A stretch of DNA of 64,000 bases from contig NZ_JIAW01000030.1 of assembly GCF_000620625.1 (NCBI RefSeq), positions 1 to 64,000 on the forward strand. The letters are read 5' to 3'. The notes under the pieces are model-generated. The model was not told the origin of the DNA. It made no database searches and saw only the letters and a program-made list of their open reading frames with translations. Source of the stretch: Mycobacterium sp. URHB0044. Lineage in GTDB: Bacteria; Actinomycetota; Actinomycetes; Mycobacteriales; Mycobacteriaceae. Both the position numbers and the translations under genes were made by a program. Numbering within the stretch: the stretch's first letter is position 1; the number at the start of each line of letters is the position of its first letter. This document shows positions 32,574-40,237 of this stretch, piece by piece.

Positions 32574-34102
32574 GCTACGACCCCGACCACGAGCACGGCG
32601 AGCCCGAGCTACCGCTGGAGGAGAACCCGATCTGGCAGCGGGACAACGTCACCCTGCGCAGCGTCGGGATCGACATCGGTAGCTCGGGCACCCAGGTGGC
32701 CTTCTCGCGGTTGCACCTGCGGCGCCGCGGTGAGGATTTGACGAGCAGGTACGTCGTGGTCGGCCGGGAGACGCTGTTCGAGTCCGAGGTCGCCTTGACC
32801 CCGTTCGCCGCCGACCTGCATATCGACGCCGTCGCCTTGGGGCACCTGCTGGACACGGCGTACGCCGACGCCGGGTGCAGGCCCGAAGACGTCGACACCG
32901 GTGTGGTCATCCTGACCGGGGAAGCTCTGCGGCGCCGCAACGCCGATCGCATCGCCTCCGTGGTTTCCCAGCGGGCCGGCGACCTGGTGTGCGCGACCGC
33001 AGGCCATCACATGGAGGCGATGCTGGCGGCCTATGGCTCCGGTGCCGTGCTGGCGTCGCACGACACCGGAACCCGGGTGCTCAACGTCGACATCGGCGGC
33101 GGAACAACGAAACTCGCGCTGATCGAAAACGGCAGAGTCCTCTCGACGGCCGCGTTGCACGTCGGCGGACGACTGATCGCCGTCGCCGACGGCGCCGTCA
33201 GCCGGATCGAGCCGGGGGGCCGTAGGCATGCCGCGGCGGTCGGCCTCGCTCTGGAACTCGGGAGCCATGTCGGCGGCACTGATCTCGACCGTATCGCGGC
33301 CCACATGGCCGACTCGATCGTCGCCGCAATGCACGGTGCGCCCGCCGCCGACCACCTGTTCCTCACCGACCCCATCCCAACGCCCGGCGCTGTCGACGGC
33401 GTGATCTTCTCCGGTGGTGTCGCCGAATACATCTATGGCGCCGAAACCCGGGACTTCGGTGATCTGGGCCGTCGGCTCGGTACCGAGATCGCCGCCCGAA
33501 TCGAAGCCGGGCGGCTGCCTGCACCGCTGCTGCCCGCGGCCCAACGGATCAGGGCGACCGTCCTGGGCGCCTCCGAATACACCGTCCAACTCAGCGGCAT
33601 CACCAGCTTCATCCCGACACCCGAGACCACACTGCCGCGGCGCAACGTGCAGGTGGCCCGGCCGCACTACGTGCTGACCGAGGTGGTCGATCCGGCGGAG
33701 ATCGCCGCGGCGATAGAGCGGCACCTCGTCACCTTCGGGTCCGACGAGGGACTCCGCGATATTGCGTTGGCGCTGAACTGGACCGGATCGCCCAGCTACC
33801 GGCGGCTGCGGGCCTTCGCCGAGGGCATCGTCGGCGGTCTGCGGCAGCGGGTCGCGGACGGGCGCACGATCTATCTGATGATCGACCGCGACATCGCCCT
33901 CACCCTCGGCACCATCCTGCGCGACGAACTCGCGATCACCAATGACCTGCTCATCCTCGACGGACTCGACCTGCGCGACTTCGATTTCGTCGACCTGGGC
34001 CGGGTCCGGTATCCGTCAAACACGGTGCCCGTCACCATCAAGTCGTTGGTCTTCGGCGCGCATACCGCTGCCGATCCCAGCCCGGCGGCGGCGATGGCAT
34101 GA
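32570..34102 (+). CDS. EutA-like reactivating factor (actin/Hsp70-fold ATPase)
   Basis: The 510-residue protein has the actin-fold phosphate loops SVGIDIGSSGTQVAFSRL and LNVDIGGGTTKLALIENG plus the adenosine-type motif VIFSGGVAEYIYG. It matches EutA, which reactivates B12-dependent ethanolamine ammonia-lyase. No EutBC or other B12 enzyme is in the window. It is coupled by 4-bp overlaps to bicupin 3 before and the class II aldolase after, so its client is probably in this island. The N-terminus is acidic and polar. Confidence 0.82.
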   Translation: MSYDPDHEHGEPELPLEENPIWQRDNVTLRSVGIDIGSSGTQVAFSRLHLRRRGEDLTSRYVVVGRETLFESEVALTPFAADLHIDAVALGHLLDTAYADAGCRPEDVDTGVVILTGEALRRRNADRIASVVSQRAGDLVCATAGHHMEAMLAAYGSGAVLASHDTGTRVLNVDIGGGTTKLALIENGRVLSTAALHVGGRLIAVADGAVSRIEPGGRRHAAAVGLALELGSHVGGTDLDRIAAHMADSIVAAMHGAPAADHLFLTDPIPTPGAVDGVIFSGGVAEYIYGAETRDFGDLGRRLGTEIAARIEAGRLPAPLLPAAQRIRATVLGASEYTVQLSGITSFIPTPETTLPRRNVQVARPHYVLTEVVDPAEIAAAIERHLVTFGSDEGLRDIALALNWTGSPSYRRLRAFAEGIVGGLRQRVADGRTIYLMIDRDIALTLGTILRDELAITNDLLILDGLDLRDFDFVDLGRVRYPSNTVPVTIKSLVFGAHTAADPSPAAAMA

Positions 34103-34842
34103 CCGCGGTGGCCGAAACGCCGGGGCTGACCGGCCTGCGCGAAACCGTCGCGCTCGCATGCCGGATGCTGGCGCATCAGGGTCTGGTGGCCGACGTCCTC
34201 GGGCATGTCAGCGTGCGGATCGACTCCGACCGGATCCTGTTGCGGTGCCGAGGAACCGAGGATCGCGGCCTGCTGTTCACCGCGGTCGAGGACGTCCGCG
34301 TGATCGACCGCGACGACGCCAGCGACCCGGGCGACGGATATTCGGTCCCCAACGAATCGCACATCCACACCGAGCTGTATCGGTCGCGCCCCGACGTCAA
34401 CGCCGTCGTGCATGTGCACCCGCGCGATCTGCTGGTCTGTGATCTGGCCGGGATCGAGCTGCGGGAGGTGTTCGGCGCCTACAACATTCCGGCGTCACGT
34501 CTGGCCCAGCGGGGTGTGCCGGTATATCCGCGGCCGGTGTTGGTGCGCACACCGGAGTTGGGTCGGGAGCTGGCCGAGGCCATCGGCGACGGCGATGTGT
34601 GCATACTGCGCGGTCATGGACTGGTGAGTGTGGGGGAGACAGTGCCACAGGCCACCCTGCGCGCGCTGGACCTGGCCGAGCTGTCCCGGATCGCCGCCGA
34701 GGTCGCGATGCTCGGCGCACACCCACCGGAGCTGTCGGACCGCGACCGACGGGAGTTGCCCGATCTCGGTTCGTCGTTCAATGACCTGTCGCGCTGGCGG
34801 CATTATCTCGGCCGCCTGCAACTGGCCGGACTAGCGTTGTAG
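34099..34842 (+). CDS. Class II aldolase/adducin-family protein, possible aromatic-acid decarboxylase
   Basis: The 247-residue protein has the family zinc ligands HVHP (near residue 98-100) and a later His in LRGHGLVSVG, with NESHIHTELYRSRPDVNAVV before them. Members include sugar-phosphate aldolases/epimerases and the 3,4-dihydroxyphthalate 2-decarboxylase PhtC of Gram-positive phthalate pathways. The second role fits the Rieske and Pht5-like proteins here but is inference. It overlaps the EutA-like gene by 4 bp. Confidence 0.78.
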   Translation: MTAVAETPGLTGLRETVALACRMLAHQGLVADVLGHVSVRIDSDRILLRCRGTEDRGLLFTAVEDVRVIDRDDASDPGDGYSVPNESHIHTELYRSRPDVNAVVHVHPRDLLVCDLAGIELREVFGAYNIPASRLAQRGVPVYPRPVLVRTPELGRELAEAIGDGDVCILRGHGLVSVGETVPQATLRALDLAELSRIAAEVAMLGAHPPELSDRDRRELPDLGSSFNDLSRWRHYLGRLQLAGLAL

Positions 34843-34863
34843 GACAATGCAATTCGATCGGCG

Positions 34864-35727
34864 TCACAGGCCACCCTCGGCGGCGGCCAGCGGGACGATC
34901 CTCCGGCCCAGGTAGCTGCACTCAGGCTGATAGAGCAGCGCCGCCACGTCCTCGGCCGTCATGGTCTTGATGAGCTGATCGACCTGCCCGGTGAGCGGCA
35001 GCACCAGGCCGCCGTCCTGGGCGAGCGCGATCACGAAATCCATGTCCTTCTCCTGCCAGGTGAACTTCGTGGAATCCCACCGGCGCAGTGTGCCGTTGTC
35101 GCCGGGGCAGTTGAGCAGCACCTCGCGCATGCGCTGTGGATCGACGCCGAAGCGCTTGGCGATGGCCAGCGTCTCGAAGTTGGCCACGCTGTGAATCCAA
35201 TGCAGCAGGTTGTTGCAGGTCTTCGCGAGTTGGCCTGCGCCAAGAGGACCGACGTGCTCGACACCGCGGCTGTAGCTGAGCAGCACCGGGCGGGCACGTT
35301 CGACGTCTTCGGCCTCTCCGCCGCACAGCGACAACAGGTTTCCCTCCTTGGCGCCGAGCGCGCCGAACACCACCGGGGCATCGATGAGTCGCAAGCCCGA
35401 CGGCCGTACGAGGGTCGCCAAACGCCGCATGAATTCCAGGCTGTGGGTGCCCGCGACGATGACGAGCAGTCCCGGCCTCCCGTGCGCGACCAGTTCTTCG
35501 GTGACTGCGGCCATCTGCTCGTCGGTGCGCAGGCACACCACGAACATCTCGGCGAGGTCGGCCATTTCGGCCAATCCCGAAGCGGCTTTCGCGCCGTTGG
35601 CAGCCGCGGCGCTGAGGCGTTGCGGGTCGACGTCGTAGGCGATGACGTCGAAGCCATGGTCCAGGATGTGGCCGGCCATGGGCAGGCCCATCTCGCCGAC
35701 GCCGACGACTCCGATCATGGTCCACAC
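34864..35727 (-). CDS. 3-hydroxyisobutyrate dehydrogenase-like NAD(P)-dependent enzyme
   Basis: The 287-residue beta-hydroxyacid dehydrogenase has the dinucleotide motif GVVGVGEMGLPMAGHIL, substrate-binding DAPVVFGALGAKEGNL and the catalytic Lys in GAGQLAKTCNNLL. The family oxidises or reduces short beta-hydroxy acids (3-hydroxyisobutyrate, tartronate semialdehyde). It is divergent from the Rieske gene, sharing the operator at 35759, so it is part of the island regulon. ATG 35718 (MIGVVG) is an equally likely start. Confidence 0.85.
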   Translation of the reverse strand: MWTMIGVVGVGEMGLPMAGHILDHGFDVIAYDVDPQRLSAAAANGAKAASGLAEMADLAEMFVVCLRTDEQMAAVTEELVAHGRPGLLVIVAGTHSLEFMRRLATLVRPSGLRLIDAPVVFGALGAKEGNLLSLCGGEAEDVERARPVLLSYSRGVEHVGPLGAGQLAKTCNNLLHWIHSVANFETLAIAKRFGVDPQRMREVLLNCPGDNGTLRRWDSTKFTWQEKDMDFVIALAQDGGLVLPLTGQVDQLIKTMTAEDVAALLYQPECSYLGRRIVPLAAAEGGL

Positions 35728-35758
35728 CTTCCGTTGGGGCTTGGCTGTGTAGCGCCAA

Positions 35759-35769
35759 TGGTATTACAA
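35759..35769. promoter_or_regulatory. FadR/GntR-type operator between divergent units
   Basis: TGGTATTACAA fits TNGT-N3-ACNA and lies between the hydroxyacid dehydrogenase (minus) and the Rieske oxygenase (plus). The flanking string CAATGG...TTAG resembles the sites at 14134 and 31393. Confidence 0.7.
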
Positions 35770-35830
35770 TTAGTTTATTGTGGTGGTAGGTTTCCCCACG
35801 CAGGTGTCAGGGACGGTGAGAGGGCGCATA

Positions 35831-37117
35831 GTGCTGAGGGCAGACATCAACGAGCTGTTGACCCGTACGGGTCCGGGTACGCCGATGGGAGAGTTGTTCC
35901 GGCAGTACTGGATCCCGGCGATGCTGGCCGAGGAGCTACCGGAGAACGATTGTCCGCCGGTGCGGGTGAAACTGTTGGGCGAACGAATGATCGCCTTCCG
36001 GGACAGTGACGGCCGGTACGGGCTGATGGACGAGTTCTGCGCGCATCGTGGCGCATCGCTGTGGTTCGGCCGCAACGAGGGATCGGGCCTGCGCTGCCCA
36101 TATCACGGCTGGAAGTACGACGTCACGGGCCAGGCGATCGAGATCCCGTCGGAGCCGGAGAACAGCACGTTCTGCTCGCACGTCAAGCTCACCTCCTACC
36201 CGTTGGTCAAGATCGGCGACGTGCTCTGGACGCACATGGGAGATCCCGAGAAGCAGCCGCCGCTGCCCGAGTTCGAGTTCGCACTGGTTCCGCCGGACCA
36301 GACCTACACCTCGAAGCGGTGGCAGGAATGCAACTGGCTGCAGGCGTTCGAAGGCGGTATCGATTCGAGCCACGTCTCGTTCCTGCATTCTGGCGGCCTC
36401 AAATCGGATCCGCTGTTCAAGGGCACCAAGGGCAACGAATACAACATGGGTGATCTCAAGCCCTACTTCGAGGTCGCCGATTCCGACGGCGGCCTCTTCG
36501 TCGGGGCCCGCCGCAACGCCGAGGACGACACCTACTACTGGCGGATCACCCCATGGGTGATGCCGTGTTTCACCTTGGTGCCCCCGCGTGGCGATCACCC
36601 TGTGCACGGTCATTTCTGGATCCCGATCGACGACGAAAACTGTTGGGCGTACTCGTTCGACTACCACCCGGTGCGCCCGCTGACCGCGACCGAAGTGCAG
36701 GCGATGAAGGATGGCCACGGCGTGCACAGTGAGAACATTCCCGGCACCTACCGGCCGCTGCGCAACAAGGACAACGACTACCTGATCGACCGTGAAGCCC
36801 AGCGCCTCGGCGAGACGTATTCGGGTGTCACCGGTATCGCCATCCAGGACTCGTCCCTGCAGGAGAGCATGGGCCCCATCGCCGATCGCACCAAGGAGAT
36901 GCTGGTGTCGGCCGACAGCGGCATCATCAAGGCCCGCCAGAAGCTCCGCCGTGCCGCAGAGGCACTGCGGGACAAGGGAGTAACCCCGCCAGGAGTGGAC
37001 CCGGCACATCATCACGTCCGGTCGGCGGCCGTCGTCCTCCCGCGGGACGCGGCGTTCGCCGAAGCCTGCCGCGAGGACCTGTCGGTGCGCAAGGGCGTAC
37101 CGCAGTCGTCGGTATGA
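35831..37117 (+). CDS. Rieske non-haem iron oxygenase, phthalate 4,5-dioxygenase-like large subunit
   Basis: From GTG 35831 the 428-residue protein begins VLRADINELLTRTGPGTPMG, matching phthalate 4,5-dioxygenase-type oxygenases. Rieske ligands are Cys70-x-His72 and Cys89-x2-His92. The mononuclear iron site is in the segment FEGGIDSSHVSFLH. Relatives include phthalate dioxygenases and lignin-derived O-demethylases, so it may dihydroxylate or demethylate an aromatic acid. Electrons probably come from the ferredoxin/reductase at 14166-15742. ATG 35780 extends the N-terminus to the operator and is less likely. Confidence 0.86.
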   Translation: MLRADINELLTRTGPGTPMGELFRQYWIPAMLAEELPENDCPPVRVKLLGERMIAFRDSDGRYGLMDEFCAHRGASLWFGRNEGSGLRCPYHGWKYDVTGQAIEIPSEPENSTFCSHVKLTSYPLVKIGDVLWTHMGDPEKQPPLPEFEFALVPPDQTYTSKRWQECNWLQAFEGGIDSSHVSFLHSGGLKSDPLFKGTKGNEYNMGDLKPYFEVADSDGGLFVGARRNAEDDTYYWRITPWVMPCFTLVPPRGDHPVHGHFWIPIDDENCWAYSFDYHPVRPLTATEVQAMKDGHGVHSENIPGTYRPLRNKDNDYLIDREAQRLGETYSGVTGIAIQDSSLQESMGPIADRTKEMLVSADSGIIKARQKLRRAAEALRDKGVTPPGVDPAHHHVRSAAVVLPRDAAFAEACREDLSVRKGVPQSSV

Positions 37118-37632
37118 GCGCCACCATCCGCCCGATTCTCGGCAGCAGCTGCGCGCGAGCCACGTCGGCGGCCGAGATGCAGTACCGCATCGACCGGCCC
37201 ATCCACGGTCGCAGAGGTGCGCGCATCCTCGGACTCGACCACGGGGCCGACGCGATCGTGCGCCGCATCGCCGTCGAACCATGGGGCCACGCCCGCTTCT
37301 TCTCGCTGGCCGAGCCCGTCGACGACGTCGTGGACCGCGGATCGGATTCAGTGGCGCTGAGGGCCACCGATGGAACCGAGTCGAACCTGTTGGCCGAGCT
37401 CGACGACGCCGACGTCGTGATCATGGTCGCCACCACCGAAACCAATTCCGCCGCAGCGACGATCGTCGGCGCCGCGTGCACGGTCCGGGCCATCATGACC
37501 GCAGGCCTCGTCGTCGGCGACCCAGCGTTGGTGGGCGCGACGGTGGCCGCCATCCGGCCGCATGCGCGGGTGCTGATGGTCAGCGACGACGAACACGATG
37601 TGGTCGACCTACTCAGTGCCCTGCGGGCGTAA
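37114..37632 (+). CDS. Unrecognised 172-aa protein coupled to Rieske gene
   Basis: It starts within the 4-bp ATGA overlap with the Rieske stop and ends 11 bases before the PanB-like gene, so it is clearly part of the operon. The sequence is mixed alpha/beta in appearance. A first half contains DRGSDSVALRATDGT. A second half looks like a Rossmann-type strand-loop-helix (DADVVIMVATTETNSAAATI, then RAIMTAGLVVGD and RVLMVSDDEHDV). No family is recognised. It could be a small subunit or nucleotide-binding partner of a neighbour. Confidence 0.6.
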   Translation: MSATIRPILGSSCARATSAAEMQYRIDRPIHGRRGARILGLDHGADAIVRRIAVEPWGHARFFSLAEPVDDVVDRGSDSVALRATDGTESNLLAELDDADVVIMVATTETNSAAATIVGAACTVRAIMTAGLVVGDPALVGATVAAIRPHARVLMVSDDEHDVVDLLSALRA

Positions 37633-37643
37633 GGAGCCAGCAC

Positions 37644-38465
37644 GTGAGCGACAAGGTGCAGTTGACCGATCTTGCGACGATGAAACGCGATGGGCGCAAG
37701 ATCGTCGGTGTGGTCGCCTGGGACTACCAGATGGCGCGGATCGTCGATCGGGCCAGAGTCGACCTGGTGTCGGTGGGTGACACCGTCGGCATCAATCTCT
37801 GGGGTCAGCCCAATCCCCTGGAAGTCACCATGGACCAGATGATCGTCGTCTGCCAAGCCGTGCGCCGCGGCGTGACGCGCGCGCTGCTGAGTTGCGACTT
37901 TCCCTTCGGACCTCTGCAGCAAGGTCCGAAAACCGCACTGCGGGCGGCGATCCGGCTGGTCAAGGAGGCCGGGGTCGACATGGTCAAGCTCGACGGGGCG
38001 GCCGAGCACCTGGATGCGGTCAACGCGGTGGCGAGGGCGGGAATTCCGGTGTTCGCGCAGTTCGGCATGACGCCGCAGACCTCGTTGAAGTACGGAGTGA
38101 CGTACAAGGCGATACCCACCGCCGGCGACACCATCCCCGCCGAGATGCTCGACGATCTGGTGAATGAGGCGAAGCGCCTCGAGGCGGCAGGCGCCACCAT
38201 GCTCAACTTCACCAACTCCGGACCGGTCGTGGGTGCTGCCGTTGCACAGGCGGTGTCGATTCCGGTGCTCGGCGGTTTTGGCGGCGGGCCGTGGCTGGAC
38301 GGCCGGATGCGGATGGCGAACGCCGCGATCGGTTACAGCGCAGACGCATTGGACAACCCACCGGATACCTACGCCAACGTGGCGCAGATCGCCCTCGACG
38401 CCATCGCGGCCTACGTCGACGACGTGCGGTCGGCTCGACAGATCCCCGGCGGCATCCGCGCCTGA
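37644..38465 (+). CDS. PanB-like (ketopantoate hydroxymethyltransferase family) enzyme lacking the catalytic Glu
   Basis: From GTG 37644 the 273-residue protein follows the PanB template: VGVVAWDYQMARIVDRA, LVSVGDTVGINLWG (metal Asp), ALLSCDFPFG (metal Asp), MVKLDGA (Asp for the usual Glu) and QFGMTPQ. The PanB LECVP catalytic Glu segment is replaced by MLNFTNSGPV. It is thus probably a divergent PEP-mutase/PanB-superfamily enzyme acting on a 2-oxo acid of the island pathway rather than in pantothenate synthesis. AAGGAG lies upstream of the start. Confidence 0.78.
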   Translation: MSDKVQLTDLATMKRDGRKIVGVVAWDYQMARIVDRARVDLVSVGDTVGINLWGQPNPLEVTMDQMIVVCQAVRRGVTRALLSCDFPFGPLQQGPKTALRAAIRLVKEAGVDMVKLDGAAEHLDAVNAVARAGIPVFAQFGMTPQTSLKYGVTYKAIPTAGDTIPAEMLDDLVNEAKRLEAAGATMLNFTNSGPVVGAAVAQAVSIPVLGGFGGGPWLDGRMRMANAAIGYSADALDNPPDTYANVAQIALDAIAAYVDDVRSARQIPGGIRA

Positions 38466-38482
38466 AGAGGAGGGTTTCGCCG

Positions 38483-39361
38483 ATGAGCGACAGTTCCGCG
38501 GTGAGCGCATCCATGGCCGTGATCGACGGTATCGCCACCCGCTTTGCGGTGGTCGGAACCGGGCCGCCGCTGCTGATGTTCTCGCCGGGTGGATTCAACG
38601 CCACGATGGCGAACTGGGAGACCCACGGCTTGTACCAGCGCACCGGGATGTTGGCGCAGTTGCGAAACCGGTTCACCTGCATCACGTTCGACAAGCGGGA
38701 GTCGGGCAGCTCCGGCGGCCGGGTGGAGCGGGTGCGTTGGCTGGACTATGCCGCGCAGGGGATCGGCCTGCTCGACCACCTGGGTTACAGGCGGGCCCAC
38801 GTCATGGGTGCCTGCGTGGGCTGCTCCATCGCCACGGTCATGGCCACCACGGCGCACGATCGGGTGTCGGGCGCGGTGCTGTATTCGCCGGCCGGCGGTG
38901 TGCGGTACCGGATCAAGCAGCACCAGCGATTCCAGGCCCACCTGTCGTACGTGGCCGAGCACGGACTGTCGGGCGTGGCCGCACTGGTTGCTTCGATCGA
39001 CGGTGGGTTCTCCGAGGACGGCAGGGTGGGACCGTGGGCGGAGGTGCTACGGGCAGACCCCGAGTTCGCGGTGCGCTACGTCGAGTACGACCCGTCCCGG
39101 TACCAGACGACCGTCGCGGGGATGAGCCGGCTGCTGTTCGACCGTGACACCGTTCCCGGCGCGGAGCCGGAAGACCTTCTGGCCCTGGATATCCCGGTAC
39201 TGATCGTGCCGGGACAGGACAGCTCCCACGCACCATCTGCGGCGCACTATCTGCGCGAGTGCCTGCCATCGGCGGAGTTCTGGGACGTGCCGGTCGCCGC
39301 GCAGACCGCGGAGACCGCGCCCGCCCGCGTCATCGAGTTTCTGGAATCACTTAGTCGTTGA
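38483..39361 (+). CDS. Alpha/beta hydrolase with Cys at the nucleophile elbow
   Basis: From ATG 38483 the 292-residue protein has the fold: GPPLLMFSPGGFNATM (oxyanion loop), ITFDKRESGSSGG and the elbow VMGACVGCSIAT, where Cys takes the usual Ser place. PGQDSSHAPSA marks the acid region. The usual late GH motif before the last helix is absent (DVPVAAQTAETAP). Such hydrolases cleave C-C or ester bonds in aromatic pathways, but the altered triad makes activity uncertain. GAAGAGGAGG precedes the start; it is last in the Rieske operon. Confidence 0.78.
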   Translation: MSDSSAVSASMAVIDGIATRFAVVGTGPPLLMFSPGGFNATMANWETHGLYQRTGMLAQLRNRFTCITFDKRESGSSGGRVERVRWLDYAAQGIGLLDHLGYRRAHVMGACVGCSIATVMATTAHDRVSGAVLYSPAGGVRYRIKQHQRFQAHLSYVAEHGLSGVAALVASIDGGFSEDGRVGPWAEVLRADPEFAVRYVEYDPSRYQTTVAGMSRLLFDRDTVPGAEPEDLLALDIPVLIVPGQDSSHAPSAAHYLRECLPSAEFWDVPVAAQTAETAPARVIEFLESLSR

Positions 39362-40093
39362 CGCATGACGCGCGGTGCGCCCGATATGAGTACGCATGAC
39401 CGCCGTGGCCTTTTCGACGTCGCGTTTCTTGATCGCCGCGACGAACTGACGGTGTTCGCGGCTGCCTCGGATTCCCATTTCCGGATGGCCTTCCTGCACG
39501 TGCTCCAACGATCGCAGGGTGGGGCCGTGAAACGAGTCGGCAAGCATGGCGATCGCGGCGTTGTGGCTGGCGCGCGCCACCCGGCTGTGGAACTCGGCCG
39601 ACAGCGACATCGGATACGACCCCTGTGCCAGGGCTTCGTCCGCGCGGTCGCAGATCTTGAGCAGATCGGCGATGTCCTCATCGTCGGCCCTCTCGCAGAC
39701 CAGCGGGATGATGCCCAACTCGAGAACCTGGCGTGCTTCGGTGACTTCGAGATCGGACAGCTGCGACAACGAAAGGAGGTCGATGATGCCCTGGCCGACG
39801 CGTGCGCTCGTCGGGGCAGTGACGAAGGCCCCTCCGCGCGCTCCCACCTTGATCGCGACCATGCCGTTGGCTTCAAGACCGCGCAGGGCTTCCCGTACGG
39901 TCACCCGGCTGACGCCGAACCGTTCCCCGAGTTCCCGCTCGGCGGGCAACCGGTCGCCCGGTTTGAGCTGCCCATCGCGGATCAACAGCCGAAGCTGGTC
40001 GACGATCATCTCCGACGCCCGACCCGGGACCACGCGAGTGAACATGCCGTCTGTCGCCGCGCGCGACGATGCCGCCGTGTCCTCTGTCGTCAT
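39347..40093 (-). CDS. GntR family (FadR/FCD subfamily) regulator, probable island regulator
   Basis: The 248-residue protein has an N-terminal winged HTH (LRLLIRDGQLKPGDRLPAER, then FGVSRVTVREALRGLEANG) and a C-terminal helical FCD domain with the metal-ligand type residues in EVTEARQVLELG, FHSRVARASHN and REHRQFVAAIKKRD. FadR-subfamily proteins bind TNGT-N3-ACNA sites. Such sites stand before almost every unit from 14 to 36 kb and a weaker one before this gene. Most FCD regulators are repressors relieved by a carboxylic acid. Confidence 0.87.
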   Translation of the reverse strand: MTTEDTAASSRAATDGMFTRVVPGRASEMIVDQLRLLIRDGQLKPGDRLPAERELGERFGVSRVTVREALRGLEANGMVAIKVGARGGAFVTAPTSARVGQGIIDLLSLSQLSDLEVTEARQVLELGIIPLVCERADDEDIADLLKICDRADEALAQGSYPMSLSAEFHSRVARASHNAAIAMLADSFHGPTLRSLEHVQEGHPEMGIRGSREHRQFVAAIKKRDVEKATAVMRTHIGRTARHASTTK

Positions 40094-40100
40094 GGACCAA

Positions 40101-40111
40101 TGATAATGCCA
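40101..40111. promoter_or_regulatory. Degenerate GntR-type site upstream of the gntR gene
   Basis: TGATAATGCCA differs from TGGTAATACCA at two positions and lies eight bases upstream of the regulator start. It would allow weak autoregulation. Confidence 0.5.
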
Positions 40112-40237
40112 CTAGACCCTGGGACGGGGACATACCGTTCCCGGCGTGCGGGGCGGATGCCGTCGCAGCCAGAACCGCGAGGCCACGCACGGCGACAGGA
40201 TCTGGGGATAGTTGCACACCCGGACTAACCTTGGCGC

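Noticed and set aside
36927..38510. A 527-codon minus-strand frame opposite the PanB-like gene.
   Set aside because: Antisense of conserved PanB-type motifs with biased composition.
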